DNA of 64,000 bases from Streptomyces sp. YPW6 (GCF_018866325.1 NZ_CP076457.1:6731001-6795000), one strand, 5' to 3'. Shown: positions 54,165-64,000, numbered from the stretch's first letter. The notes: generated from the letters alone by a model not told the origin. Numbers and translations: made by a program.

Positions 54165-55136
54165 GTGAGCGACCACGACGCCGAGCACCCCGACGCGTGG
54201 ACCGAGCCCCCGGCGCACGCCGGGTCCGCCACGCCGTACGGGGCTCCCGCCACGCCCTACGCCGCCGATGCGGCGCACAGCTCTCCGCTCACCGCCGAGC
54301 CGGCCGGACCGGCCCCCGTCACCCCGGCCGACGCCGCCGACGCCGCCCGCCTGGTCTCCTTCGGGCTCCAGCCCAAGCTGCTGCCCGCCCGGGACGCCGA
54401 GTACGCCGACCTGCTGCGCCGCTACCGGGAGGAGAGCGCCTTCGCCCGGCTCGCCGACGCCGTCGCCACCGGCCTCGGCCTCGTCGTCCTGGAGGTCTCC
54501 CCGCGGGCCGGGATGGCCGTCACGGCGGGCGAGGACTCCGTCTTCGCCGTCCGCATGGGCGACTACGCCCGCCGTGCCTCCTCCGACGCCGCCGACCGGT
54601 TCCTGCACGGCCTCGCCCACCTGGCCGTCGCCGCCCTCGCCTTCCCCCGCCCCGAGGACCTCGCCGACGACGCCTACATCGGCCGTATCACGGTCAACGG
54701 CGTCGACGCCTTCGTACGCCAGGCCTGCCGACGGCTGGAGGAACGCGCCGAGGAACAGGGCGACAACACCGACCCCGCCAGCGACGCCCCCGGGCTGGAG
54801 GCCGGCTGGCGGATCTACGCCCGCCGCAGCGCCACCGGTGCCACCAAGGACGCCCGCCGGCTCGCCGGATCCACCACCGGCATCATCGGCAAGGCCGTCG
54901 CCTTCCTCACCGACTCCGGCTTCCTCCAGCGCACCGGCGACGACGCGGGCGGCGCCTACCGCACCACCGCCCGCTACCAGCTCCAGGTCCGCGACCTCGC
55001 GGGCAGCGCCGCCATGGCCGAGCTGCTGGAGCTCGGCGTGGTCCCCGTGACCGACGGCTCCGCCACCCTCCTGCCGCCGCCGGACCCCGACAGTGTGGAG
55101 CTGGCCGCCGACGCGGGCCTGCCCTTCCACTCCTGA
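54165..55136 (+). CDS. MukE/JetB-like small protein of the SMC operon
   Basis: The product is 323 residues from a GTG at 54165 (GAGGAG about nine bases upstream). After about 45 acidic, Pro-rich residues the protein shows a compact fold: LLRRYREESAFARLADAVATG, VFAVRMGDYARRASSDAADRF and, near the C-terminus, a winged-helix-like segment (GIIGKAVAFLTDSGFLQRTGDDAGGAYRTTARYQLQVRDLAG: two helices, then a strand pair). MukE/kite subunits are tandem winged helices that bind the kleisin. The 127-bp gap after the first gene and 66 bp before the SMC gene suggest one operon. Function inferred from position and fold-like pattern. Confidence 0.6.
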   Translation: MSDHDAEHPDAWTEPPAHAGSATPYGAPATPYAADAAHSSPLTAEPAGPAPVTPADAADAARLVSFGLQPKLLPARDAEYADLLRRYREESAFARLADAVATGLGLVVLEVSPRAGMAVTAGEDSVFAVRMGDYARRASSDAADRFLHGLAHLAVAALAFPRPEDLADDAYIGRITVNGVDAFVRQACRRLEERAEEQGDNTDPASDAPGLEAGWRIYARRSATGATKDARRLAGSTTGIIGKAVAFLTDSGFLQRTGDDAGGAYRTTARYQLQVRDLAGSAAMAELLELGVVPVTDGSATLLPPPDPDSVELAADAGLPFHS

Positions 55137-55202
55137 CCCCGAACACCCCGCACCCCCCCCATCGCTTCACCCCCGCTCACCGAACGACGAGAGTCCGCCG
55201 CC

Positions 55203-58200
55203 ATGTACGAGTTGTCCCGGGTCCGTCTCTACTCCATCGGGCCTGCCGGTGCGCGCTACGCCGACACCGTCCTCGACCTCCGCGGCGTCGGCGCACCCGT
55301 CCCCAACCCCGCTCCGGCCCAGGCGGAGTTCTTCGAGGAGGAGCCGGTCGGCCCGCCCCGCCGCCCCGCGCCCGCGGGCGTCCTCTTCCTGGAGAACGGC
55401 GGCGGCAAGTCCGTCCTGCTCAAGCTGATCTTCTCGGTGATGCTCCCCGGCCACCGCAACACCCTCGGCGGAGCCAGCTCCGGCGTGCTGCGCAAGTTCC
55501 TCCTCGCCGACGACTGCGGGCACGTCGCCCTGGAGTGGCAGCACACCCTCACCGGTGAGTGCGTCGTCGTCGGCAAGGTCAGCGAATGGCGGGGCCGCCA
55601 GGTCTCCAACGACCCGCGCAAGTTCGCCGAGGCCTGGTATTCGTTCCGCCCCGGCCCCGGGCTCAGCCTGGACAGCCTGCCCGTCGCCGAGGCCTCCGCC
55701 GTGGGCCGCCCCGCCGAAGGCGCCTCCGGCGCCCGCGGCAGGCGGCGCACCATGAAGGGCTTCCGCGACGCGCTGATGGACGCGGGCAAGTTCTACGCGC
55801 ACCTCGACGTGCACTGGGAGGAGATCCACGACCGCTGGAACGAACACCTCGGCGACCTCGGCCTCGACCCCGAACTCTTCCGCTACCAGCGCGAGATGAA
55901 CGCCGACGAGGGTGAGGCCGCCGGCCTCTTCGCGGTGAAGAAGGACTCCGACTTCACCGACCTCCTGCTGCGCGCCGTCACCGACACCCGCGACACCGAC
56001 GGACTGGCCGACCTGGTCAGCGGCTTCGGCAACAAGCTGGGCCGCCGCGCCGAGCTGACCGCCGAACGCGACTTCACCGCAGGCTCCGTCGACCTCCTCG
56101 GCCGGATCGTCGAGGCCACCGACACCCGCGCCCGTGCCCGCGACATCCACGCCGGGGCCGAACGACGCACCCGCACGCTGGCCCGCCGCCTCTCCGTCCG
56201 CGCAGCCGAGGAGCGCGGCCGCACCGCCGAGCTGGCCGAGCGCGTCACCGCCGCCGCGCACACCGTCACCGAAGCCGAGTCCACCCGGGGCCGCCGCGCC
56301 CTGATCGCCGCCGAACTGGCCTACCGGCACGCCTCGCTGGCCCTGACCGCGGCCGAGAAGAGCGCCGCCGCCGGACGCAAGGAGCTGGTCGAGGCCCGCA
56401 CCCTGCACGCCGCCTGGCAGGCCGCCGAAGCCGTTCTGCGCCACCGCGCCGCCGCCGACCGCTCGGCCAGGGTCGCCGCCGCCATCCGCGAGGCCGAACG
56501 CGACGCCGCCCCCGCCCTCGCCGCCCGCTCCGCCGCCGCCACCGACCTCGTCCGCGCCCTGCACAGGGCCGCCGAGGAGGGCGAACGCCTCGCCAACGAG
56601 GAGGAGGAGCGCTCCGGCACCCTCCAGGCCACCGGTGAGCGCGCCCACCGCGACGCCACCGTCGCCGCCACCGAGGCCCAGCGCGCCCGCAGCGAGGCCG
56701 GACACCTGCGCCAGCGCCTCGCGGAGGTCGGCCAGGAGACCGCCGAAGCCGTCCGGGCCGGCTGGCTCGACGACACCGCGCCCGACGCCGACCCCGCCCG
56801 CGCGGCGCTCGCCGCCAGCGACGCCGAACAATCCGCCGTCGCCGCCTGGGACACCGCTCGCGAAGCCGCCCGCTCCGCCGCCGACACCGCCCGTGAGGCG
56901 GCCGCCGCCGAGAGCCGCGCCGAGCTGGCCGCCGCCCGCGCCGCCGACGGGGCCAAGGCCGCCGAGCGGGCTTACGAGGACGAGTACCTGGCCGCCGTGT
57001 CGATCGCCGCCGACCCCGCCTCGCGGACCTGCTCGGCCTGCCCACCGGCACCGGCGTCCCGCACCCCCGCCGGGAGTCCGGCGACGAGGCGCCGGGCCCG
57101 GACCAGGGCGCCGCCCGCGCCACCCCCACCGGAGACGACACCACGACCGGCCACCGCGGCGACGGCACGGGCACCGCGCCCGACGCCTCCCCGGACCGCG
57201 CCGTCGCCCTCGCCGACCAGCCGGCCGCCCAGCAGCCCCTGACCGCCGAGGAGTTCGACCGCAGCGCCGACGAACTGCGCGACCTCCTCGACCAGTCCGT
57301 CGCCGCCGCCGAACGCCGCCTCTTCGACCTGCGCACCGCCGCCGCCGACGACGCCCGCATCCTCGGCGCGCTCGGCGAGGGCGGACTGCTCCCGCCCGGC
57401 CCCGACGTCCTGGCCACCGTCGAGTACCTCGGCGAACACGGCATCCCCGCCCTGCCCGGCTGGCGCTACCTGGCGCAGGCCGTCGACCCGGCCGATCACG
57501 CCGCCGTCCTCGCCGCCCGCCCCGAACTCGTCGACGGCGTCGTCATCACCGACCCCGACGCCCACACCCGCGCCCGCGAAGTCCTCGCCGGCGCCGCTCT
57601 GCTGCCCCGCTCGGCCGTGGCCGTCGGTACCGCCGCCGCCCTCCTCGCCCCCGTTCCGGCCCCCGGCGCCGAGACCCCGGGCGACGGCGTCTTCCTCGTC
57701 CCGCCGAACCCGGCCATGCACGACGAACACGCCGCCGACGAGGAGCGCCACGCGCTGCGCAGCCGCGCCGCCGCCCGCGACGAGGACATCAGGACGCTGG
57801 CCGCCCGGCTCTCCGGCGACCGCGCCCTCGCGTCCCGCATCGGGTCCTGGCGCGCCGACTGCCCGCCCGGCATGCTCGCCGAACTGGCCGAGGCCGCCGC
57901 CACGGCCCGTACCGCCGCCGAAAGCGCCGAAGCCGCCCTCGCAGAGGTCCGCACCGCCCGTGCCGAGGCCGACGAGTCCGCCGCCGACACCGCCCGGGTC
58001 CGCGACGAACGCCAGGAGGCCGCCCAGCGGGCCCGCCGCGCCGCCGACGCCCTGGCAGGCCTGGCCCACCGGCTGCGCGAGCGCTCCGGCTGGCAGGCCC
58101 GCCTGCGCGAGCTGGCCGACGAGGCCGCCGAGTCCGAGGCCAGGGCCGCCGTCTGCCTCGACCTCGCCCGCGCCGCCGACGAGGACCGCCGTGCCGCCCA

Positions 58201-59989
58201 GCGTGCCGGGGACGACGCCCGCCGCACCGCCCGGGCCCTGCGGGCCGAGCGCGCCGAGATCGCCGGAGTCCCCGAAGTCCTCCCCGAGGAGGACGCGTCG
58301 AAGGACCGCACCGCCCTGCCCACCCTGCGCGAGGCCTACCGGGCCGCGTCCCAGCTCTACGAGAAGGTCGGCGTCGGCGCCGATCTGCGCGCCGAACAGG
58401 CCCGCGCCGAGAGCGACGAGAGCGCGGCCCTGGCCGAACTGGACCGCCTCACCAACAAGGTCCGCACCCGCGCCGCCCAGCTCCTGGAGGGCACGGACGG
58501 GGCCGACGGCCCGTCCCGCCAGGCCGCCGCCGCCCGCGCCGAAGCGCATGTCCAGCTCCTGGAGACCCGCGCCTCCACCGCCAGCGAGCACCTGGGACGG
58601 CTGCGCGGCGAAGCCGAACGGCTCGCCCCCGACGACGACCGCCCCCATCACACCGAGCTGCCGGACGACCTGGTCCCGGCCGACGCCGAGAGCGCCCAGG
58701 CCCTCCTGCGTACCGCCAACGCCGAACTGGCCGACGCGACCGCCACTCTCGACAGCGCCCGCGCCGCCCACAGCGAGCTGCTGCACGCCCACCGCACCGC
58801 TGAGGACTCCGCCGGCGGCTTCGACGAGACCGCGGCCCTCCTGCGCGACCTCCTGCGCGACCACGGCGCGGAGGAGGGCGCCGAGGACCCCGGCCCGTAC
58901 CCCGGCAGCCTGGAAGAGGCCCGGCAGTCCGCGGCCGAGTCCCGCCGCTCCCTGCGCGGCTGCAACGCCGACCTCTCGGCCGCCGAGAGCGCCGTACGGG
59001 AAGCGAGCGACATCCTCGTCCGGCACGCCAACTCCACCCGCTACGAACAGGTCCGCACCCCCGCCCGCCAGCAGATCCGCGAACTCCCGGCCTCCGCGCT
59101 GCCCGAGCACGCCCGGAAGTGGGCCGACGCCTTCGCCCCCCGGCTGCGTGTCCTCACCGACGAGCTCGTCCAGCTGGAGCGCAACCGCGACTCGATCGTC
59201 GACCGGCTGCGCGGACTCGTCGAGTCGGCGCTCACCACCCTGCGCTCCGCCCAGCGACTCTCCCAGCTCCCCGAAGGACTGGGGGAGTGGTCGGGGCAGG
59301 AGTTCCTCCGTATCCGCTTCGAGGAACCCGACCAGGCCACTCTCACCGAACGCCTCGGCGAGGTCATCGACGAGGCCACCAGCGCCGCCCTCAAGAAGAA
59401 CTCCGATCTGCGCCGGGACGGCATGTCCCTGCTGCTGAGAGGGGTCGAGGCGGCCCTGCGGCCCAAGGGCATCGCGGTGGAGATCCTGAAGCCGGACGCC
59501 GTGCTGCGCGCCGAGCGCGTCCCGGTCGGGCAGATGGGCGACGTCTTCTCCGGCGGTCAGCTGCTCACCGCCGCCATCGCCCTCTACTGCACGATGGCGG
59601 CCCTGCGCAGCAACGACCGGGGCCGCGACCGCCACCGGCACGCGGGCACCCTCTTCCTCGACAACCCCATCGGCCGCGCCAACGCCACGTATCTGCTGGA
59701 GCTCCAGCGGGCCGTTTCGGACGCTCTGGGCGTCCAACTGCTCTACACGACCGGCCTGTTCGACACGACCGCCCTGGCCGAATTCCCCCTCGTCATCCGG
59801 CTGCGCAACGACGCCGATCTGCGGGCCGGGCTGAAGTACATCAGCGTGGAGGAGCACCTGCGGCCCGGTCTGCCGCAGCAGGACCCGGAGGGCGAGAGCA
59901 TCCACGGCGAGATCACGGCGACCCGGATGTTCAAACGGGACGAGCAGGCCGCGGCCGAGCTCCCGGAAGCACCGGAGCCCGAGGCCTGA
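55203..59989 (+). pseudogene. Giant SMC-like ATPase (MukB/JetC position), interrupted by a one-base frameshift
   Basis: Two frames join near 57000 into one protein of about 1,595 residues. Walker A VLFLENGGGKSVLLKLIF lies at residues about 60-77. It is followed by WHEEI-type head segments (HWEEIHDRWNEHLGDLGLD), long Ala/Glu/Arg coiled coils from about residue 330, a hinge-like non-coiled region after the frameshift (LPALPGWRYLAQAVDPADHA), a second coil, and the C-terminal ABC signature VFSGGQLLTAAIAL (near 1447) and Walker B TLFLDNPIGRAN (near 1482). The residue after the Walker B Asp is Asn rather than the usual catalytic Glu. Inserting one base at about 57000 turns AAVSIAADPAS into AAVFDRRRPRLADLLGLP and reopens the second frame. 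Whether this is an error or a real lesion cannot be told here. Confidence 0.75.
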
Positions 59990-60071
59990 GCCCCGGGCGC
60001 TCGACCGGACCCGGAGCCGTCCCGGTCGTTCGCGCTCGGGAGGGGACGGCCGCCGTCGCCGGCCGAGCCCG

Positions 60072-60542
60072 TCAGGCGCGGGAGAGGCCGCCGGTGCTGT
60101 GGCGGCCGCCTATGCCGCCGCCCGTGCCGTCGCGCTCGGCCGCCCGCTCGGCCCGCCGGGACCGGCGCCGCTCACGGCGTATCCGGCGGGCTGTGCTGCT
60201 CGGCACCGACACCACGCCGTTGCGCTGGTTCCACACCTGCCTCGTGACCCAGACGTCGAGCACCGCCCAGGTGGCGACCACCGTGCTGGCCACACTGCTG
60301 AGCACCATCGGGAAGGCCAGCCAGGAGCCGGTCAGCGTGCTCAGAAACGCGACCATCGCCTGGATGATCGTCACCGACATGATCAGAACGGCGCGCACGG
60401 CGGCCGTCCGCACCGCATCGGGCATCCGCCACTTCGCGGCCGGCTCCTCCACCCACAACGGCCGCGGAACCCGTGCCCCCTCGCCGGCCTCCGTCCGCGC
60501 GGCACCCGATGCCGCGGCACTCCCGCGTTCCTGCGTACTCAC
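60072..60542 (-). CDS. Small membrane protein of unknown function
   Basis: The product is 156 residues from a GTG at 60542 (GGGGAG eight bases upstream); an ATG three codons earlier is too close to that site. Two hydrophobic helices (AVLIMSVTIIQAMVAFLSTL; AFPMVLSSVASTVVATWAVLDVWV) are flanked by a basic C-terminal tail (RRIRRERRRSRRAERAAERDG). No family recognised. It converges with the SMC operon 83 bp away and is divergent from the sensor-kinase gene. Confidence 0.5.
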   Translation of the reverse strand: MSTQERGSAAASGAARTEAGEGARVPRPLWVEEPAAKWRMPDAVRTAAVRAVLIMSVTIIQAMVAFLSTLTGSWLAFPMVLSSVASTVVATWAVLDVWVTRQVWNQRNGVVSVPSSTARRIRRERRRSRRAERAAERDGTGGGIGGRHSTGGLSRA

Positions 60543-60971
60543 GGTCTTCATCTCCCCGCCACTGTCCGACTTCAGGGTGGCTGCCCGGCTTGCGCCGGTT
60601 CTACGCGGGCGGACACGTCCGTCCTGCCGCGCACGACCCCACCGTGCGTCTGCCCCGTACATACGGACGAACCACCCGTGCCGAAGATTCCCCCGAAAAA
60701 GCACGCGGAGGGCACAAGAGCTCACGGAGCGAAGAATTCCAGCCAACTGATATGTGCCGGAGTCGCGCAGCCGGGCCCGTGCTCTCTGCCGCTTTCGCGA
60801 ATTTCATCGCCGGGAAAACCGTGACAACTCATGATCAAATCAAGGGTGTACGGCTGAAAATCATCCGGACGTGTCTTCGAGTTGTCTCGGTGTCAGTAGT
60901 AGGCTCGCGCCGTTTATTGACGGAGAAGACAACCCCCGCTGTCTCCGTGCGGGGCCGATCTGGGGGAGGCC
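60543..60971. other. 429-bp region upstream of the CvnA-type gene
   Basis: An AT-richer patch (60820-60930) lies between the divergent small membrane gene and the sensor kinase. Candidate promoter parts toward the kinase are TAGGCT (60900-60905) with a weak -35. No ORF or known RNA was recognised. Confidence 0.4.
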
Positions 60972-63900
60972 ATGCGCTTTCGCGGGAAGTCCATCCGCAG
61001 GAAGATCGTGGCGTTGCTGCTGGTGCCGCTCGTCTCCCTCACGGGCCTCTGGGTTTTCGCCACCTACATCACCGGCCGCCAGGCCGACGAACTGATGAGC
61101 GCCGGATCCATCGTGGAGAAGGTGAGCGAACCGCTGGAGGACACCGTCCGCGCCGTCCAGGCAGAGCGACGGCAGACCCTGGTCTTCCTGGCCGACCCCC
61201 GGGCCTCCGACGCGCTTCCCGTCCTCATGGGCCGACGTGCCGCCACCGACCGCATCGTGGGCGAAGTCCGGGCGAACGCCCGGGCCGAGGACGTCCGGGA
61301 CGCGCTGAGCGCCGCCGACAGCAGCCGCCTGGAGGCGATCCTCAGCGCTGTCGACGGACTGGAGGCGCTGCGCGAATCGGTCGAGAAGCGCACCATCAGC
61401 CGGGCCAAGGCGCTGGACTTCTACAACGGTCTCGTCGATCCCTCGTACCGCTTCCTCAACGGACTCCACACCCTGGAGAACGTGTCGATGGACAAGCAGA
61501 TGCGGGCCCTGGTCGGCGTCTCACGGGCCCGCGAGATGCTGTCGCGCGAGGACGCGCTCGTCGCCTCCGGCCTCATCACGGGCCGCTTCACCACCGCCGA
61601 ACTGCGCCGGATATCCGGCCTCGTGGCGCAGCGCGAGCTGCTCTACGAGGTGAGCCTGGAGAACCTCCCCGCCGCCGAACGCCGCCGCGTCGAGCAGTTC
61701 TGGGCCAGCCCCGGCACCGAACCCCTGCGCACCGCCGAGGACGCCCTGATCGACGCCGGGCCGGCGAAGCGCCCCGGCGCCGTGGACGCCGAACGCTGGG
61801 AAGAGGCGGCCGTGCCCGTCCTCGACCGGCTCGCGGGCGACTCCACGGAGATGGGCAACCGTTTCCAGGACCGGGCCGAACCGGCCGCCTACCGGGTCCT
61901 CGCCCAGGCCGGCATCGCCGGGATCCTCGGCTTCCTGGCCCTGGTCGTCTCGGTCTTCGTCTCCGTCCGCATCGGCCGTGAACTCGTCCGGGACCTCTCC
62001 CGGCTGCGCAAGGACGCCCACGAGGTCTCCGGTGTCCGGCTGCCGAGCGTGATGCGCCGGCTGGCCGCGGGCGAACAGGTCGACGTCGAGACCGAGGCCC
62101 CGCACCTCAGTTACGAGCCCGACGAGATCGGCCAGGTCGGCCAGGCCCTCAACACCCTCCAGCGGGCCGCCGTCGAGGCCGCCGTCAAGCAGGCGGACAT
62201 GCGGCGCGGCGTCTCCGAGGTCTTCGTCAACCTCGCCCGCCGCAACCAGGTCCTCCTCCACCGCCAGCTCACCCTGCTGGACGCGATGGAGCGCCGCACC
62301 GAGAACAGCGACGAACTGGCCGACCTGTTCCGCCTCGACCACCTCACCACCCGCATGCGGCGGCACGCCGAAGGGCTCGTGATCCTCTCCGGCGCCGCCC
62401 CCTCCCGCCAGTGGCGCAAGCCCATCCAGCTGATGGACGTGGTGCGGGCCGCCGTCGCCGAGGTCGAGGACTACGAACGCATCGAGGTCCGCCGCCTGGC
62501 CCGGATCGGGGTGGGCGGCCCCGCCGTGGCCGACCTCACCCACCTGATCGCCGAACTCCTGGAGAACGCCACCGTCTTCTCACCTCCGCACACGGCGGTC
62601 CAGGTGCACGGTGAACGGGTCTCCAACGGCTTCACGCTCGAAATCCACGACCGCGGTCTCGGCATGGCCCCCGAGGTCCTCCTCGACGCCAACCTGCGGC
62701 TCGCCGAGACCCCCGACTTCGAGCTCTCCGACACCGACCGGCTCGGCCTGTTCGTCGTCAGCCGGCTGGCCCAGCGCCAGAACGTCCGGGTCTCCCTGCA
62801 GAAGTCGCCGTACGGAGGCACCACCGCGGTCGTGTTCATCCCGGCGGCCCTGCTCACCGACGCCCCCGACACCCACGGCACGGGTTTCCGCCTGGACCGC
62901 CGGGCCGAGCGGGCCATCGGCAGCGGCCCGAACCCGGGGGCGGAGCCGGGCGCGTCCGGCCCGGCCCCCGGCGGGGAGCGCCGTGTCAACGGCAGGTCCA
63001 CGGTCCTGTCGCCGGTACCCACCGGCCTCACCGGACCGGGCGTCCTGGACGGGCCGGTCGAGCTGGAAGCCCCGGTCGGTCCGCTGGACTTCACCGGCGA
63101 CCCGCTGGACCGGTCACCCGATCCGGCCCTCGACCCGGCCCTCGGACCCGTCCTGGACGGCGTGTCCGACCTGGAGGACACCGAGAGCGAGCGCGGCGGC
63201 ATCTTCCGAGCCCGGGACGTACCCCGCGACGGCGATCGTGATCCCCGCCGCGACAAGCACGGCGACCGTGGTCCCGGCCGTGACGCGCACGGCGACCGTG
63301 GTCCCCGCCGCGACAAGCACGGCGGCCGTCCGCGCCGGGACACCGACCGGGACCAGCACCAGCAGGCCGGCGACCACGGCGACGGGCCGACCGCACAGGT
63401 CCGTCCGATGCGCCCGGCCGGTCCCGCACCGCTGCCCCGCCGCACCCCGCCGACGCTGGTCACCGACCGGGGGCGCCGGGTCGACGCACCGGACGACGAC
63501 GCGGTCACGCCGTCCGGCAGTGCCACAGGCCCGGTTCCGCGCACCGCGGACCGCGCGCCCGAGGCGGCCGGCGGGACACGTTCCGCCGACGCCCCCTGGA
63601 CCGTGCGAGCGGCCGCCCACCGCGCCCCGCGGGTCTCCCGTACGCCGGACGTCGCGTCGCGTCCGTCGGACGTCTCCCGCGGGTCGGGCGTCTCCCGTAC
63701 GCCCGAGGATCCCCGCCCCGCCGGGCCGTCCCGTTCGACCGAGCCGTCGTACGCACCCGAGCGACCCCGCACGCCGGCGCGCGGGCGCGAGGAGGCCCCG
63801 GCGCCGGACGCCCCGGCGGCGCCCGACACCATCGGCGGACTCCCGCGGCGGGTCCGGCAGGCCAGCCTCGCCCGCCGGCTCCGTGAGGACTCCGCGGAGC

Positions 63901-64000
63901 GCACGGTGCAGCGGGTGGGGGTGGTGGACACGGCCGACGACGACGCCGAGCGCGACGCGGACGAGGTGCGCGACCGTATGGCCTCGCTCCAGCGAGGCTG
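60972..64000 (+). CDS. Conservon (CvnA-type) sensor kinase with nitrate/nitrite-sensing domain; 3' end outside window
   Basis: The frame is open from the ATG at 60972 (GGGGGAGG about 3 bases upstream) to the last base; at least 1,009 residues. TM1 lies at residues about 12-35. The extracytoplasmic NIT-like helical domain follows (AVQAERRQTLVFLADP near residue 60), then TM2 (IAGILGFLALVVSVFVSVRIG near 315) and HAMP. The kinase core has FRLDHLTTRMRRHAEGLVILSG instead of a classical H-box, and the N-box LIAELLENATVFSPP. The tail beyond residue 630 is disordered, with a 10-residue charged repeat. Such proteins open conservons whose next genes encode roadblock (CvnB), DUF742 (CvnC) and GTPase (CvnD) proteins; those would lie beyond the window. 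The end of the visible tail (LPRRVRQASLARRL) is typical. Confidence 0.9.
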   Translation, partial: MRFRGKSIRRKIVALLLVPLVSLTGLWVFATYITGRQADELMSAGSIVEKVSEPLEDTVRAVQAERRQTLVFLADPRASDALPVLMGRRAATDRIVGEVRANARAEDVRDALSAADSSRLEAILSAVDGLEALRESVEKRTISRAKALDFYNGLVDPSYRFLNGLHTLENVSMDKQMRALVGVSRAREMLSREDALVASGLITGRFTTAELRRISGLVAQRELLYEVSLENLPAAERRRVEQFWASPGTEPLRTAEDALIDAGPAKRPGAVDAERWEEAAVPVLDRLAGDSTEMGNRFQDRAEPAAYRVLAQAGIAGILGFLALVVSVFVSVRIGRELVRDLSRLRKDAHEVSGVRLPSVMRRLAAGEQVDVETEAPHLSYEPDEIGQVGQALNTLQRAAVEAAVKQADMRRGVSEVFVNLARRNQVLLHRQLTLLDAMERRTENSDELADLFRLDHLTTRMRRHAEGLVILSGAAPSRQWRKPIQLMDVVRAAVAEVEDYERIEVRRLARIGVGGPAVADLTHLIAELLENATVFSPPHTAVQVHGERVSNGFTLEIHDRGLGMAPEVLLDANLRLAETPDFELSDTDRLGLFVVSRLAQRQNVRVSLQKSPYGGTTAVVFIPAALLTDAPDTHGTGFRLDRRAERAIGSGPNPGAEPGASGPAPGGERRVNGRSTVLSPVPTGLTGPGVLDGPVELEAPVGPLDFTGDPLDRSPDPALDPALGPVLDGVSDLEDTESERGGIFRARDVPRDGDRDPRRDKHGDRGPGRDAHGDRGPRRDKHGGRPRRDTDRDQHQQAGDHGDGPTAQVRPMRPAGPAPLPRRTPPTLVTDRGRRVDAPDDDAVTPSGSATGPVPRTADRAPEAAGGTRSADAPWTVRAAAHRAPRVSRTPDVASRPSDVSRGSGVSRTPEDPRPAGPSRSTEPSYAPERPRTPARGREEAPAPDAPAAPDTIGGLPRRVRQASLARRLREDSAERTVQRVGVVDTADDDAERDADEVRDRMASLQRG
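63231..63330 (+). repeat. 30-bp tandem repeat inside the sensor-kinase gene
   Basis: Units at 63231-63260, 63261-63290 and 63291-63320 plus a partial copy encode the ten-residue charged repeat GDRGPRRDKH (with DRDPRRDKH and GDRGPGRDAH variants). It lies in the disordered tail and is a likely site of copy-number variation between strains. Confidence 0.75.

Noticed and set aside
60072..60542. Candidate JetD-like fourth gene of the SMC operon
   Set aside because: It is on the opposite strand, 156 residues long, with two membrane helices and no TOPRIM or DUF2220-like motif.

Overview
The window is about 72-75% GC, with very dense coding, GTG starts, ATGA overlaps and many apparently leaderless promoters. 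Gene content and order (chitinases, a riboflavin operon running into hisE-hisG, ppm1-fxsA-rbpA, a conservon-type sensor kinase) are those of a Streptomyces chromosome. From memory the order resembles the SCO1404-SCO1454 interval of S. coelicolor; this was not checked by alignment. It looks like core chromosome. No tRNA, rRNA, insertion sequence, phage or CRISPR array was seen.

Layout. 1-8 kb: a flavin amine oxidase cut by the left edge, a DUF5995 gene, a frameshifted secreted GH6 cellulase, a uracil permease, and a divergent MFS/ROK-regulator pair with a palindromic operator between them. 8-10.5 kb: a large multidomain chitinase with a DasR-type site over its promoter. 10.7-16.4 kb: an FMN riboswitch and ribD-ribE-ribM-ribBA-ribH, followed by hisE and hisG. 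16.4-22.4 kb: a PH-domain membrane protein, two CNNM/CBS transporters (the second lacking its C-terminal CBS half), an EccA/CbbX-like AAA ATPase and a uridine-kinase-like protein. 22.5-27.7 kb: a Tat-exported C39-type peptidase behind a pentamer repeat, a DUF574 methyltransferase, and a PepSY protein with a His-rich membrane neighbour. 27.8-32 kb: a three-gene ABC exporter, then a second chitinase with the same DasR-type promoter. 32-42 kb: acyl-CoA dehydrogenase, Lrp/AsnC regulator, amidohydrolase, ppm1, fxsA, rbpA behind a sigma-R promoter, an Atg22-like MFS protein and a glycerophosphodiesterase. 41.5-48.5 kb: a YczE/MocR pair, a 33-bp tandem repeat, a TraB/FtsK-like membrane ATPase with its small membrane partner, an ankyrin protein and a HEAT-repeat protein.

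48.5-64 kb: a DUF4240 remnant, a fused 5-oxoprolinase/hydantoinase, and the most interesting locus, a three-gene operon at 52.5-60.0 kb. It encodes a kleisin-like protein, a small winged-helix-like protein and a giant SMC-like ATPase in MukF-MukE-MukB / JetA-JetB-JetC order. No JetD-type nuclease is in the window. The SMC gene carries a one-base frameshift near 57,000. The window ends in a conservon (CvnA-type) sensor kinase that runs off the right edge.

Three regulons can be read from the sequence: FMN (riboswitch), N-acetylglucosamine/DasR (two chitinases) and thiol stress/SigR (rbpA). All functional calls rest on motif recognition by eye; no database search was possible.
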